Source of the DNA: Truepera radiovictrix DSM 17093
GTDB lineage: Bacteria > Deinococcota > Deinococci > Deinococcales > Trueperaceae
Assembly: GCF_000092425.1 (NCBI RefSeq)
Contig: NC_014221.1
Span: forward strand, 2,423,001 to 2,487,000
Direction: 5' to 3'
DNA length: 64,000 nucleotides
Below are positions 25,452 to 34,305 of the stretch, one piece after another. The stretch's first letter is position 1; each line of letters starts with the position of its first letter. A program made the translations under genes and the position numbers. The notes under the pieces are model-generated. The model was not told the DNA's origin. It worked only from the letters and a program-made list of their open reading frames with translations, and searched no databases.

Positions 25452-26023
25452 CCCGCCGCAGTTCGCCGCGAAGGGCTGTTGGCCGCGAGCGTCGCGTGGA
25501 TCACCACGTGCGGTGTCCTCTCGGCGGCGGCGTCGAACGCCCGCCGCAGCTCGGCGAACACCTGCGGCAGCGGCCCCTCGAGGCGGGTGCAGAAGTGCTG
25601 CGGCGTCACGCGAAGGCCCGGGCGCGAGCGCGCCGCTTTGATCTGGTCGTAGATGGCGTCCATGTAGGCGGCCGTACCCATGGGGTAGAGCGAAAACTGG
25701 CAGGCTACCTCGGCACCCTCGGCGGCGCGCGCCGCCGGCGTCTCGGAGGGCGCCGCGCGTGGGTCGCAGCGGTCTTCACCGGGTTCGCCGGGGCAGCCCC
25801 GCGAGAGCAGCAGGCTCATCGCCACGTGCTCGCCGCTCGCCGCGGCGCGACCGAAAACGTCCTCTAAGGCGCAAAAGAGTGCGTTCTCCTCGCCGCTCAC
25901 GAAGGTCGAGAGGTCGTCCATGTCGCGCTCTAAGGGCGCCTCGTCGAGGGCGCCGAGCGCCTCTAAGATGCGCGGCACGAAGGCGTCGGTCATCGGGTAG
26001 AGCGAGAAGCGCGCGCCGATCAC
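25448..26023 (-). CDS. ykoF: YkoF-family thiamine/hydroxymethylpyrimidine-binding protein
   Basis: A 191-residue protein with two ACT-like halves, each opening with the same FSLYPM element (ARFSLYPMTDAFVPRIL and CQFSLYPMGTAAYMDAI), as in Bacillus YkoF, which binds thiamine or its pyrimidine. The two halves are joined by an acidic, Pro-rich linker containing two Cys. GTG 26023, with GGAGG 5 nt before it, is a better start than the TTG four codons earlier. First gene after the TPP riboswitch and terminator; it overlaps tenA by ATGA. Likely role: soluble carrier or sensor of the imported pyrimidine. Confidence 0.88.
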   Translation of the reverse strand: MIGARFSLYPMTDAFVPRILEALGALDEAPLERDMDDLSTFVSGEENALFCALEDVFGRAAASGEHVAMSLLLSRGCPGEPGEDRCDPRAAPSETPAARAAEGAEVACQFSLYPMGTAAYMDAIYDQIKAARSRPGLRVTPQHFCTRLEGPLPQVFAELRRAFDAAAERTPHVVIHATLAANSPSRRTAAG

Positions 26024-26062
26024 CGCGCCCTCCAAAGGGCTCTAACGGCAGGCTGAAACATC

Positions 26063-26096
26063 AAAACACCCCCTCGGTGTCGGTCACTCAGGGGGT
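26063..26096 (-). terminator. Attenuator terminator of the TPP riboswitch
   Basis: On the minus strand ACCCCCT (26096-26090) pairs with AGGGGGT (26074-26068) across a 15-nt loop, followed by GTTTT. Placed between the aptamer and ykoF, it fits transcriptional control. Confidence 0.78.
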
Positions 26097-26131
26097 CAAA
26101 GCAGGCGTGCAGGACGACGGGGCGTCCGCGC

Positions 26132-26224
26132 GTCACACTCCCTACGCCAGTATGATCTGGATCAGGTTCGGTGGGTTGGACCGCGCTGACGCCGTCCTCT
26201 CAGCCCGAAGGCACCCCTGGTGAC
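26132..26224 (-). promoter_or_regulatory. TPP riboswitch (THI box)
   Basis: The minus strand contains the THI-box elements in order: GGGGTGCC, GGGCTGAGA, then GAACCTGATCCAGATCATAC and TGGCGTAGGGA. The ends GTCAC and GTGAC close P1. When thiamine pyrophosphate binds, the terminator at 26063-26096 should form and switch off the ykoF-tenA-thiZXY operon. Confidence 0.95.
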
Positions 26225-26251
26225 GAGGGTAGTGTACGCGGCGCGCGCGCC

Positions 26252-27079
26252 TCAAAAGGTAGCTTGGGCACCATCCGCTGCCGGCGCGTCGCCCTCACCT
26301 ATGAGCGCCAAGAGCTCGGGCAAGAGCGCCCGGGTCGTGCTCATCGCCTCCCCGCCGTGGATCGTCTCGCGCCCCGACCAGTCGCCGAAAAAGCCGCCCG
26401 CCTCGCGCAGCAGCGCGGGGAAAGGGCCGCAGTCCCAAGCGTTCATCACGGGGTCGAGCATGACTTCGGCGCGGCCCGTGGCGACCAGCATGTGCCCATA
26501 AGCGTCCGACCAGCCGCGCCGGTCGTACGCCGCGCGCGCCACGCGGCGCCACGCCCCCTCGCGCCCGTAGCGCGCAAAAGCGCCCGCGTCGGTGTGCGCG
26601 ACCGTGGCGCGCGCGAGCGTCGTGACCTCGGAGACGCGCACCGCGCGCCCGTTGAGCGTGCACCCCAAGCCGGTCGCCGCGGCGCACATCTCGTTCAGCG
26701 CGGGGAAGTAGGCGACGCCGACCTCGACGCGGCCTTCGATCTCGAGCCCCAACAAGACGCCGTAGAGCGGCACCCCGCGCACGAACGCCTTGGTGCCGTC
26801 GATGGGGTCGACGAACCAGCGGTGCGTGCTCCCCGCGTTCGTCTCGCCGTACTCCTCCCCCACGACGGCGTGGTCCGGGTAGCGCGCCTCCAGGCGCCGG
26901 CGGATAAGCGCCTCGGCCTCGCGGTCGGCCCTCGTGACCGGCGAGTCGTCGTCCTTGTACTCGGTGTACTCGGTGCCCTCCAAGCCCTCCAGGGAGGCGC
27001 GGCCGAAGTAGCCGAGCGTGAGGCGTCCGGCGTCGAAAGCGAGTTCGGTGGCGAAGTCGAGGTAGGCGCGGAGGTTCAT
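26252..27079 (-). CDS. Inositol-monophosphatase-family phosphatase, possibly histidinol-phosphatase (HisN)
   Basis: A 275-residue Mg-dependent phosphatase of the IMPase superfamily. Metal-binding motifs: VVGEEYGE (Glu pair), WFVDPIDGTKAFVRGVP (DPIDGT) and AWDCGPFPALLREAGG (the C-terminal WD motif). The form DGTKAFVRGVP with a Cys after WD is more like HisN-type histidinol-phosphate phosphatases than CysQ or SuhB. No his genes are nearby, so the substrate is open. It is transcribed divergently from the dGTPase gene. Confidence 0.88.
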   Translation of the reverse strand: MNLRAYLDFATELAFDAGRLTLGYFGRASLEGLEGTEYTEYKDDDSPVTRADREAEALIRRRLEARYPDHAVVGEEYGETNAGSTHRWFVDPIDGTKAFVRGVPLYGVLLGLEIEGRVEVGVAYFPALNEMCAAATGLGCTLNGRAVRVSEVTTLARATVAHTDAGAFARYGREGAWRRVARAAYDRRGWSDAYGHMLVATGRAEVMLDPVMNAWDCGPFPALLREAGGFFGDWSGRETIHGGEAMSTTRALLPELLALIGEGDAPAADGAQATF

Positions 27080-27218
27080 CGTGGGGCTCCCTGGGTGTGG
27101 TGTGAACGTGTTGGGCGTTGGCGCGTAAGCGTGCGGGACGCCAGGACTAACCTACCACCTGCGTCCCGAGCCCCTCCAACTGCGCGTTATCCCCCTGCCC
27201 ACACGCGCGCCAACCCGC

Positions 27219-27224
27219 TAAGCT
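27219..27224 (+). promoter_or_regulatory. -10 box TAAGCT for leaderless dGTPase
   Basis: TAAGCT is followed after 6 nt by the ATG at 27231; no Shine-Dalgarno is seen. Confidence 0.5.
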
Positions 27225-27230
27225 AAATGC

Positions 27231-28379
27231 ATGATCCTCTCCAGAGAGCGCCTCGAGCGGGCCGAAGAGGCGGCGCTCGCCCCCTACGCCGCGCGCGCCA
27301 GCGCGAGCCGCGGGCGCGTCTACCCCGAGAGCGAGTCGCGCTACCGCACCGCCTTTCAAAAGGACCGCGACCGCGTGGTGCACACCACGGCGTTTCGCCG
27401 GCTCGAGTACAAGACCCAGGTGTTCGTCAACCATGAAGGCGACCACTACCGCACGCGCCTCACCCACACCCTCGAGGTCGCCCAGGTCGCCCGCTCGATC
27501 GCCCGCGCGCTGGGTCTGAACGAAGACCTCGCCGAGACGGTCGCCCTCGCCCACGACCTCGGCCACCCGCCCTTCGGGCACGCGGGCGAGAAGACGCTAG
27601 ACCGCCTCGCCAAAGCGGAGGGGGGGTTTGACCACAACAAGCAGTCGCTGCGGGTCGTGACCGAGCTCGAGCGCCGCTACCCGGACTTCCCCGGCCTCAA
27701 CCTCACCTGGGAGACCCTCGAGGGCATCATGAAGCACGAGACCGAGTACGACGTGCCCGACACCGACTGGGAGAGCGACAAACAGCCCTCTTTGGAGGCG
27801 CAGGTCGTCAACGTCGCCGACGAGCTCGCTTATAACGCCCACGACCTCGAGGACGGCTTGCGCAGCGGCCACCTGACCCCGCACCAGATCGCCGAGGTGC
27901 CCCTTATCGGCGAACTCATGGCGGCGCTCAAGCTCGACCCTGCGCATTTTGGCAGCGCCGAGCGCTACGTGCTCATCCGCGAACTGTTGGGGCTCATGAT
28001 CGAGACGACGATCCGAGCGACCCACGAGCAGATCGAGGCGCACGGCGTCACAAGCCTCGAGGACGTGCGCAGCGCCCCCCGAAAGCTCGTCTGCACCACC
28101 CCCGAACTGACGCGGAAGCTGCGCGAACTCAAGCGTTTTTTGTACGCCAACCTCTACTACCACTACCGCCAGATCCGCATGACCAAAAAGGCCGACCGCA
28201 TCCTGGAGGCGCTCTTTTGCGCCTACATGGAGACGCCCAAGATGCTCCCCGCCGACCTGCAGCGCCGCGCCGAGGAAAAAGGCCTCACCCGCACCGTCAC
28301 CGACTACCTCGCGGGGATGACCGACCGCTACGCGGGCGACGAGTACCGGCGGCTCTTCGACCCGCACACGCTGACGTGA
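27231..28379 (+). CDS. dgt: dGTP triphosphohydrolase-like HD-domain protein
   Basis: A 382-residue HD-superfamily enzyme that removes triphosphate from deoxynucleotides and so helps set dNTP pools. The landmarks are HTTAFRRLEYKTQVF, the metal-binding RLTHTLEVAQVARSIA (first His) and ALAHDLGHPPFGHAGE (HD pair), with HNKQSLRVVTELERR and LADE/YNAHDLEDG-like catalytic segment (VADELAYNAHDLEDGL). This is the shorter type-2 family (about 380 residues) rather than E. coli Dgt. The start is probably leaderless. Strict dGTP preference cannot be inferred. Confidence 0.94.
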   Translation: MILSRERLERAEEAALAPYAARASASRGRVYPESESRYRTAFQKDRDRVVHTTAFRRLEYKTQVFVNHEGDHYRTRLTHTLEVAQVARSIARALGLNEDLAETVALAHDLGHPPFGHAGEKTLDRLAKAEGGFDHNKQSLRVVTELERRYPDFPGLNLTWETLEGIMKHETEYDVPDTDWESDKQPSLEAQVVNVADELAYNAHDLEDGLRSGHLTPHQIAEVPLIGELMAALKLDPAHFGSAERYVLIRELLGLMIETTIRATHEQIEAHGVTSLEDVRSAPRKLVCTTPELTRKLRELKRFLYANLYYHYRQIRMTKKADRILEALFCAYMETPKMLPADLQRRAEEKGLTRTVTDYLAGMTDRYAGDEYRRLFDPHTLT

Positions 28380-28410
28380 GCGCTGCGCCCCGAGCGGCGG
28401 GCCGTGGGCG

Positions 28411-29463
28411 CTAGAGCACGGGGAGCACCATCATGTTCTGCAACCTGACCTGCCCCGCTAAGATGCGCGCGGCGCGGCGCAGCGCCTGCGCGTCGGGGCT
28501 TTCGGGGGCGGCCACCACGAGCGGCGCGCCGCCGTCGCCCGCCTCGCGCACGGCGCGGTTGATGGGGATCTCGCCCAAGACCTCTAGCCCCTCGGCCTCG
28601 GCGAAGCGCCGCGCCCCCCCCTCGCCGAAGATGTAGTCGCGCGTGCCATCGGGGAGCGCGTAGTAGGCCATGTTCTCGATGACCCCCAACACCGGCACGT
28701 GGGTTTTGCGAAACATCGTGTAGGCGCGGCGCACGTCCATGAGCGCCACGTCCTGCGGGGTGGTGACGAGCAGCGCACCCGTCACCGGCACGAGCTGCGA
28801 GAGCGACAGCTGCACGTCGCCGGTACCCGGGGGCAGGTCGACGAGCAGGTAGTCGAGCTCCCCCCAAACGGTCTGCTTGAGTAGCTGCGTGAGCGTCCCG
28901 TGCAGGATGGGACCGCGCCAGGTGAGGGCCTGACCGTCCTCGACGAGGTTGGCGATGGAGATGAGCTTAACCCCGTAGTTGCGCAGCGGGATGATGCGTT
29001 TTTCGTCGTCCGCCATGAGCCGCTTGCCTTCGACGGCGAACATCTTGGCTTGGCTCGGGCCGTAGATGTCGGCGTCTAAAAGTCCAACGGCGGCGCCCTC
29101 GAGCGCCAAGCTCGCGGCGAGGTTGGCCGCGACCGTGGATTTGCCGACCCCCCCCTTGCCCGAACCGATCGCCACGATGTTTTTGATCCCCGGCAGTTCG
29201 CGCTGCTGCGACGCGCTCACCTCGGCGTCAAACGACAGGTCGACGTGCGTCACACCCGGCAGCGCGCCGAGCGCCGCGCGCACCTCGCGCTCCAGGGCCT
29301 CTTTAAGGGGCGTTTTGGGGGTCGTGAGGTTGAGGGTGAGCGCCACGCGCCCCCCCTCGGCGCTGAGCGCTCGAATCATCCCGAGCGCCACCACGTCGCG
29401 GCGCATCTCGGGGTCGCGCACCGCGCGGAGGGCGTCGAGGAGGGCTTCTCGAGAGATGTCCAT
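28411..29463 (-). CDS. Mrp/ApbC-type P-loop NTPase without cysteines
   Basis: A 350-residue Mrp/NBP35-type ATPase, normally an iron-sulfur cluster carrier. An N-terminal DUF59-like domain (residues 1-85) is followed by the deviant Walker A SGKGGVGKST (about 101-110), LDADIYGPSQ, and LVDLPPGTGDVQLS. The paired Cys that usually follows ENM(S/A)-x-F is absent: here the sequence is ENMAYYALPDGTRDYIFG. I find no Cys in the whole protein, so a bridging cluster cannot be held in the usual way. Its function may differ from cluster transfer, or rely on non-Cys ligands. It is convergent with dgt. Confidence 0.92.
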   Translation of the reverse strand: MDISREALLDALRAVRDPEMRRDVVALGMIRALSAEGGRVALTLNLTTPKTPLKEALEREVRAALGALPGVTHVDLSFDAEVSASQQRELPGIKNIVAIGSGKGGVGKSTVAANLAASLALEGAAVGLLDADIYGPSQAKMFAVEGKRLMADDEKRIIPLRNYGVKLISIANLVEDGQALTWRGPILHGTLTQLLKQTVWGELDYLLVDLPPGTGDVQLSLSQLVPVTGALLVTTPQDVALMDVRRAYTMFRKTHVPVLGVIENMAYYALPDGTRDYIFGEGGARRFAEAEGLEVLGEIPINRAVREAGDGGAPLVVAAPESPDAQALRRAARILAGQVRLQNMMVLPVL

Positions 29464-29561
29464 GATGCGCTTACGCTAGCAGCTTCCGGGGGCCCTCACA
29501 AGGGTTGACGACACCGGCCCCACCCGCTTCCGGCCGGGGCGCGTTCGGGAATCGCTAAGGC

Positions 29562-29567
29562 TATACT
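29562..29567 (+). promoter_or_regulatory. -10 box TATACT
   Basis: A consensus TATACT lies 6 nt before the GTG at 29574, so the transcript should begin at that codon. Confidence 0.6.
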
Positions 29568-29573
29568 GACCGT

Positions 29574-29687
29574 GTGAGCGGTTCCCACTACCCCCCTTTG
29601 GTACCCTTGGGGGATGCCCCCCCCAGGGGTCCGAGCGCTACGCGGCGGCCGCGTAGCAGCCGCAGGGGCGCGGATGGTGTCCCATGA
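29574..29687 (+). CDS. 37-codon leaderless leader ORF before the pseudokinase gene
   Basis: The GTG at 29574 begins a 37-codon frame that ends in TGA at 29685-29687, overlapping the ATG of the next gene (ATGA). A TATACT box 6 nt upstream would start the transcript at this codon. The peptide is rich in Pro, Arg and Ser and matches nothing I know. The mRNA contains two strong hairpins inside this ORF: a G-run/C-run stem at about 29605-29629 and the palindrome at 29638-29656. Together these suggest a leader peptide coupling translation to, or attenuating, the downstream gene. Existence as a translated ORF is inference. Confidence 0.5.
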   Translation: MSGSHYPPLVPLGDAPPRGPSATRRPRSSRRGADGVP

Positions 29688-31177
29688 AACCGAGCCAAAG
29701 GCCCAACGTGGTGCCAACGCACCGGCACGCGCACTACCACCGCCAGGAGCTCCTCGCCGACGAGGGCGGCGTTCAGGTCTACCGCGGGATCGACCCCCTC
29801 AACGGTCTCCCGGTGCGCATCTACGCATTTTCCGGCGAACCCACCGCGCCCGCTGGCCGCATCTCCGCTTTTATCCCCGTCCTGCTCGCCTCGAGCTATC
29901 ACGAGGACGATCGCGGTGCGGGCGCGGGCGAGGTCGTCAGCGCCTTTTCGGCCTCCTATCAACCCGTCACGGCGCCCGTGTCGGGGGGGCACGCGAGGAC
30001 GCTCCTGCGTCAGACCGCCACCGCCCTCGACGACGCCGCCAAGGCCGGGGTCATCCACGGCGACCTGCGGCCCGAACGGGTGTTCTATATCGACGAGGCG
30101 GAGCGCCCGGACGTGCCCCCGCGGCGCCGCTTCCTGCTCGAGGGTTACGGCGTGCCGTGGCCGTTGCAAACGGGCGAATTCAGCCCCCCCGAACGCATCG
30201 GAGGGGCCTCTTACGCCGGGGACGTCTTCTCGTGGGCGATGACCATGCGCGCGCTCGCGGGTCCCCTGCCCGGCGAGGTGCGCGACCTGCTGCTTAGCTG
30301 CCTCGACGCCGACCCCGAAAGCCGCCCCCACGCGCGCGACCTCTGCGCAGCGCTAGCGCGCTGCAGCTGGCACGACGCGAGCGCGCCGCGCCCAGCGTCC
30401 CCCGTCCGCGTCGTCGCCGACCCCCCCGCGGACCGTGACAGCGACGACAGCGACGCAGCGGCGCAGGGCGCAGGGGCACCGGACGCGACGAGCGCCGAGG
30501 CCGCGGGTGCCGGCGCGTCGGGCGAGGCGCCCCCAGCGACACCCACCGAGGACGCCGTGGCCGAACCCGCCCCCCCCGAGGGACAGACCGAGCAGCCGCG
30601 GGGACGCGCGCCACACTCCGCTCAGCACCCACCCCCTCGCCGCGACGCGGTGCCCCGAGCGGGCGCCTTTAGCGGCTTCGACGTCGCCGACGACGAGGCG
30701 GAGCGCGCAGCCGACGCGCGGCTGCGCGACGCTTTCGCCCCCGTGCGGGTCGTGCAGGCGCGCACGGAGGGACAGACCCCAGGAGCCGACGCCACCCCCC
30801 CCGGGGAGACCGACGCGCCCCCCCCTGCCGCCGACGTCCGCCCCACCGCACCGAGCGCACCCCCCTCTGACGCAGCGGACGACGCCCTCAGACGCACGGA
30901 CGCGACCGCAGCCTACCGGGAGCGGCGCGAGCGCTACGAGGCGGTGCGGAGCCGAGCGGCCCCGAGCGCCCCGGCCCGAGACCGCCCCCCCCGCCGTGAG
31001 GAGGCACCCCGCGTGCGCGTCGGGCGTTCCGAGGCGGACGACTTCGAGGTGTTCGACGACATCGACGACCGCGCCCCCGACCCGACCGTCCCGCGCGGCG
31101 GCCTCCGGGTCGTGCTCTTGTCGCTGCTGGTGATCGCCACGCTCGTCCTCCTCGCGCTGCTCCTCTTCAACCCTTAA
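29684..31177 (+). CDS. Tail-anchored pseudokinase-like protein
   Basis: A 497-residue protein with a degenerate protein-kinase fold (about 15-225), a long disordered Pro/Ala/acidic region (about 230-460) and a C-terminal membrane helix (VVLLSLLVIATLVLLALLLF) that ends the protein, so it is tail-anchored with the kinase part in the cytoplasm. Kinase landmarks are HGDLRPER at 125-132 (catalytic-loop Asp kept, the metal-binding Asn replaced by Arg), LLEGYG where DFG is expected, SPPERIGG and SYAGDVFSWAM (the APE and F-helix region), and DADPESRP. The VAIK-type lysine is not evident. ATP transfer is therefore unlikely; a scaffold or sensor role is likelier. A leaderless ORF ends on its start codon. 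Confidence 0.78.
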   Translation: MKPSQRPNVVPTHRHAHYHRQELLADEGGVQVYRGIDPLNGLPVRIYAFSGEPTAPAGRISAFIPVLLASSYHEDDRGAGAGEVVSAFSASYQPVTAPVSGGHARTLLRQTATALDDAAKAGVIHGDLRPERVFYIDEAERPDVPPRRRFLLEGYGVPWPLQTGEFSPPERIGGASYAGDVFSWAMTMRALAGPLPGEVRDLLLSCLDADPESRPHARDLCAALARCSWHDASAPRPASPVRVVADPPADRDSDDSDAAAQGAGAPDATSAEAAGAGASGEAPPATPTEDAVAEPAPPEGQTEQPRGRAPHSAQHPPPRRDAVPRAGAFSGFDVADDEAERAADARLRDAFAPVRVVQARTEGQTPGADATPPGETDAPPPAADVRPTAPSAPPSDAADDALRRTDATAAYRERRERYEAVRSRAAPSAPARDRPPRREEAPRVRVGRSEADDFEVFDDIDDRAPDPTVPRGGLRVVLLSLLVIATLVLLALLLFNP

Positions 31178-31259
31178 GCTCCGCTGACCGTTTTACACCC
31201 CAACCCGCACCGGGCGCCCACCACCGCGCCGCGACCCGCCAAGACCCGGAAAGGACCCG

Positions 31260-32837
31260 ATGGCAAGCCCTACCCCACCCCCCCCCGCAGAGGCTCCCGA
31301 GGCCCCCGCTAGCATCGTCGTGCTCGACTACGGCTCGCAGTACACGCGGCTCATCGCGCGGCGGCTGCGCGAGCAGCACGTCTTCTCGGTGATCGTAAGC
31401 GCCGACTCGAGCCTCGAGGCGATCCGCGCCCACCGCCCCAAGGGCGTGGTGCTCTCCGGCGGCCCCAGAAGCGTCTACGACCCCGGCGCGCCGGGGTTGC
31501 CGGAAGGCCTCCTGGAGGCTGGCCTACCGATCCTGGCGATCTGCTACGGGATGCAGCTCCTCGCGCACGCCGCCGGCGGCGAGGTCGCACCGAGCACGGT
31601 GCGCGAGTACGGCAAAGCGCCGCTGACGCGCTACGGCGGCGAGCTGTTTCGCGGGGTCGAGGGGGAATTTATCGCCTGGATGAGCCACGGCGACTCGGTC
31701 GTACGCCTCCCCGAGGGCTTTCGCGTCGTCGCGAGCACCCAAGACACCGAGATCGCGGCCATCGAGGACCCGGAGCGCGGCCTCTACGGGATGCAGTTCC
31801 ACCCCGAGGTGCACCACACCCCGAAGGGTCGCACGCTCTTGGAGAACTTTCTGGCGCGCACCGGCATCGCGCGCGACTGGACCCCCGAACACATCCTCGA
31901 GGTCATGACCCGCGAGGTCAGGGAGCGTGTCGGCGACGAACGGGTGCTGCTAGCGATCTCCGGCGGGGTGGACTCGAGCACGCTGGGGCTCCTGCTAAAC
32001 CGCGCCATCGGCGAACGCCTCACCGCCGTCTTCGTCGACCACGGCCTCTTGCGCGCCGGCGAGGCCGAGGAGGTCGAGCGGGCTCTGCGCGGCGTCGGCG
32101 TCAACTTGACCGTCGTCGACGCCGCGGAGCGCTTTTTGGGGGCGCTGACGGGGGTGGCCGACCCCGAAGAGAAGCGCAAGATCATCGGCCGCGAGTTTAT
32201 CGAGGTCTTTAACGGGGTCGTGCGCGACAAGCAGGCCGAGGTGGGCCACATCCGCTTCCTCGCGCAGGGCACCCTCTACCCCGACGTCATCGAGTCCTCG
32301 GGGGGCCACGGCGCGGCCAACATCAAGTCGCACCACAACGTCGGCGGGCTCCCCGAAGACCTTCGCTTCGAGCTCCTCGAGCCCTTTCGCACCCTTTTCA
32401 AAGACGAGGTGCGCGAGCTCGCCACGCTTTTGGGGCTGCCCCCGCACCTCGCGCAGCGCCACCCCTTCCCCGGCCCGGGCTTAGCCATCCGCTGCTTGGG
32501 GCCGGTGACGCGCGAGCGGCTCGCCGTCTTGCGCCGCGTCGACGACATTTTCGTGAGCGCGCTGCGCGAGTTCGGGCTCTACGACGAGACCTGGCAGGCG
32601 CTCGCGGTGCTCACCCCGCTGAGGTCGGTCGGCGTGATGGGCGACGCCCGCACCTACACGAACACCGTCGCGCTAAGAGCGGTGACCTCGGTCGACGGTA
32701 TGACCGCCGACTGGGCGCGGCTGCCGCACGACTTTCTGGCGACCGTCTCGAGCCGCATCGTCAACAGCGTGCCGGAGGTCAACCGCGTGGTCTACGACAT
32801 CACCAGCAAACCGCCGGGGACCATCGAGTGGGAGTAG
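31260..32837 (+). CDS. guaA: GMP synthase (glutamine-hydrolysing)
   Basis: A 525-residue two-domain enzyme converting XMP to GMP. The amidotransferase half has the nucleophile elbow [17 protein letters not shown] and the His/Glu pair in [11 protein letters not shown]. The ATP-pyrophosphatase half has the P-loop [14 protein letters not shown]. The C-terminal dimerisation domain ends in the usual [17 protein letters not shown] precedes the ATG. Monocistronic, with a converging gene after it. Confidence 0.98.
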   Translation: MASPTPPPPAEAPEAPASIVVLDYGSQYTRLIARRLREQHVFSVIVSADSSLEAIRAHRPKGVVLSGGPRSVYDPGAPGLPEGLLEAGLPILAICYGMQLLAHAAGGEVAPSTVREYGKAPLTRYGGELFRGVEGEFIAWMSHGDSVVRLPEGFRVVASTQDTEIAAIEDPERGLYGMQFHPEVHHTPKGRTLLENFLARTGIARDWTPEHILEVMTREVRERVGDERVLLAISGGVDSSTLGLLLNRAIGERLTAVFVDHGLLRAGEAEEVERALRGVGVNLTVVDAAERFLGALTGVADPEEKRKIIGREFIEVFNGVVRDKQAEVGHIRFLAQGTLYPDVIESSGGHGAANIKSHHNVGGLPEDLRFELLEPFRTLFKDEVRELATLLGLPPHLAQRHPFPGPGLAIRCLGPVTRERLAVLRRVDDIFVSALREFGLYDETWQALAVLTPLRSVGVMGDARTYTNTVALRAVTSVDGMTADWARLPHDFLATVSSRIVNSVPEVNRVVYDITSKPPGTIEWE

Positions 32838-32859
32838 GGCGCGTGGGAGTAGGGGCGCG

Positions 32860-32887
32860 AAAAAGAGGCTCCAACACCTGGAGCCTC
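32860..32887 (-). terminator. Terminator of the lipoprotein gene
   Basis: Stem 32865-32873 with 32879-32887 (9 bp, 5-nt loop), followed on the minus strand by TTTTT. It may also stop guaA transcripts less efficiently. Confidence 0.82.
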
Positions 32888-32907
32888 CAGCGGGGTCACG
32901 GCTCGGC

Positions 32908-34101
32908 CTAGCGCGACCAGACCCGTTTTCCTTGACTGTCGAGGCGGAGCACGAAGGCGTCGACGCCGCCCGCCCGCACCCCATTCACCGGGCTTTCCGT
33001 GGCGCCGACGACGTAGAGCTCGCTCGCCGAGGCCGCCGCGATGGCGGCGCTCGCGTCCGTGCCGTGGCGGTGTTTGTTGAACACCCGCGACCACACCACC
33101 GCGCCGTCCGGGCGGTACTTGCGTACCAAGATGGCGGAGCGGCTCGGGTCGCTGTCGTCGTCCCCGGAGCAGGTCAGGTCCCACACCTCGTAGTCGAAGG
33201 TGAAGCTGCCACCACACGCCCAGTGCTCCGTCGTCCAGTAGAGGTGCCCGTCGGCGGTAAAGGTCACTGCGGGCGAGGCGGAGCTGCCAAACGTGTAGAC
33301 GCTGTCCCCCCAGCGCTCAGTGCCGTCGGGCGCGAACACGCGCAACCCCGCGCTCAACACCGTGCCCTCCATCCCCGAGTCGGTGTAGGTCGCGGCGATC
33401 TCCTCGTTGGGCCCCAAGGCCACGTTGACGGCGCCGCTATAGCGGAAGTTGCGGGTGGACCTAAAGAGCTGGGTGCCGCGAGCGTCGTACTTGACGATGA
33501 GCCCGTTGTCGCTCGCCGCCACCACGTTGCCGCTCGGCGCGACGGCGACGTTGGTGATCCGCGCGCCGCGGTTGCTCGGCCGGCGCTCCCAGATCAGGGC
33601 GCCCGAGGGCGCGTACTTGCGCACCGCGTTCTCCCCGCCCACGTAGAGGTGCCCCGAGGCGTCGACCGCCATGCTGTGGAGGTCGGGGTAGCTGCGGCGC
33701 CAGAGCTGCGCGCCGCTCGCGCCGTACTTGATCACCGACGCGCCGCGGCGCGTCCCCAAAAAGCAGCAGGGGTCATCGTATTCGGCAAACGCGAGGTAGC
33801 TGCTGCCCTCGCCGTCTACGGCTGCGGCGACCGCTCGGGTACGGTTTCCCAGCTGGCGCTCCCACGCGAGCGAACCGTCGCGCCGGTAGCGGCGCAAAAA
33901 GGCGCGCTCGCCGAAGTTCCCCGCGACGTAGACGTGCCCCAAGCGCCGCTGCACGGCGACGTCGACCGCATAGTCGTCACGGGAGGTACCGAACTGCGGC
34001 TCGAGCGCCGCTGCCGGTAGGTCGGTACTCTGGCTGCACGCGGAGATAAAGATAAGGAGAAGCGCGATCAAACCGACTGCTTGACGCGTGATCATCAGCA
34101 T
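32908..34101 (-). CDS. Lipoprotein with a predicted beta-propeller
   Basis: A 397-residue exported lipoprotein: hydrophobic leader then lipobox FISAC, with lipid attachment at about Cys22. The rest is built from short repeats of the kind (V/L)YV-x-G, VRKYAPSGALIWER, IVKYDARGTQLFRS, LVRKYRPDGAVVWSRVF, which resemble SBBP or PQQ-type propeller blades, roughly seven in number. No catalytic motif is visible, and a CCF pair near residue 112 plus another Cys pair may form disulfides. It has a terminator right after its stop and lies alone between guaA and the EVE gene. Function unknown; a surface-binding or scaffold role is plausible. Confidence 0.8.
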   Translation of the reverse strand: MLMITRQAVGLIALLLIFISACSQSTDLPAAALEPQFGTSRDDYAVDVAVQRRLGHVYVAGNFGERAFLRRYRRDGSLAWERQLGNRTRAVAAAVDGEGSSYLAFAEYDDPCCFLGTRRGASVIKYGASGAQLWRRSYPDLHSMAVDASGHLYVGGENAVRKYAPSGALIWERRPSNRGARITNVAVAPSGNVVAASDNGLIVKYDARGTQLFRSTRNFRYSGAVNVALGPNEEIAATYTDSGMEGTVLSAGLRVFAPDGTERWGDSVYTFGSSASPAVTFTADGHLYWTTEHWACGGSFTFDYEVWDLTCSGDDDSDPSRSAILVRKYRPDGAVVWSRVFNKHRHGTDASAAIAAASASELYVVGATESPVNGVRAGGVDAFVLRLDSQGKRVWSR

Positions 34102-34292
34102 CCTTTCCGTTCAAGAAGCCCTCAAAACGACACTCCTGCACGACAACGCCTCACCCCGTCACATCGCCCTCCTTTGCAGCACTCTGGCCGATGGGAGGAG
34201 CGTAACTCATCAAACTTAAGTGGAACTTAAGATGGGCTCATGTCGCGAGGTGGGGCCCGCGACGCCCCGCGTCGGCAGGCGGGGCGCTCCGG

Positions 34293-34298
34293 TATACT
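34293..34298 (+). promoter_or_regulatory. -10 box TATACT for leaderless EVE gene
   Basis: Consensus TATACT, 7 nt before the ATG at 34306. The 34102-34292 gap upstream shows no other feature. Confidence 0.55.
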
Positions 34299-34305
34299 TA
34301 GGCCG

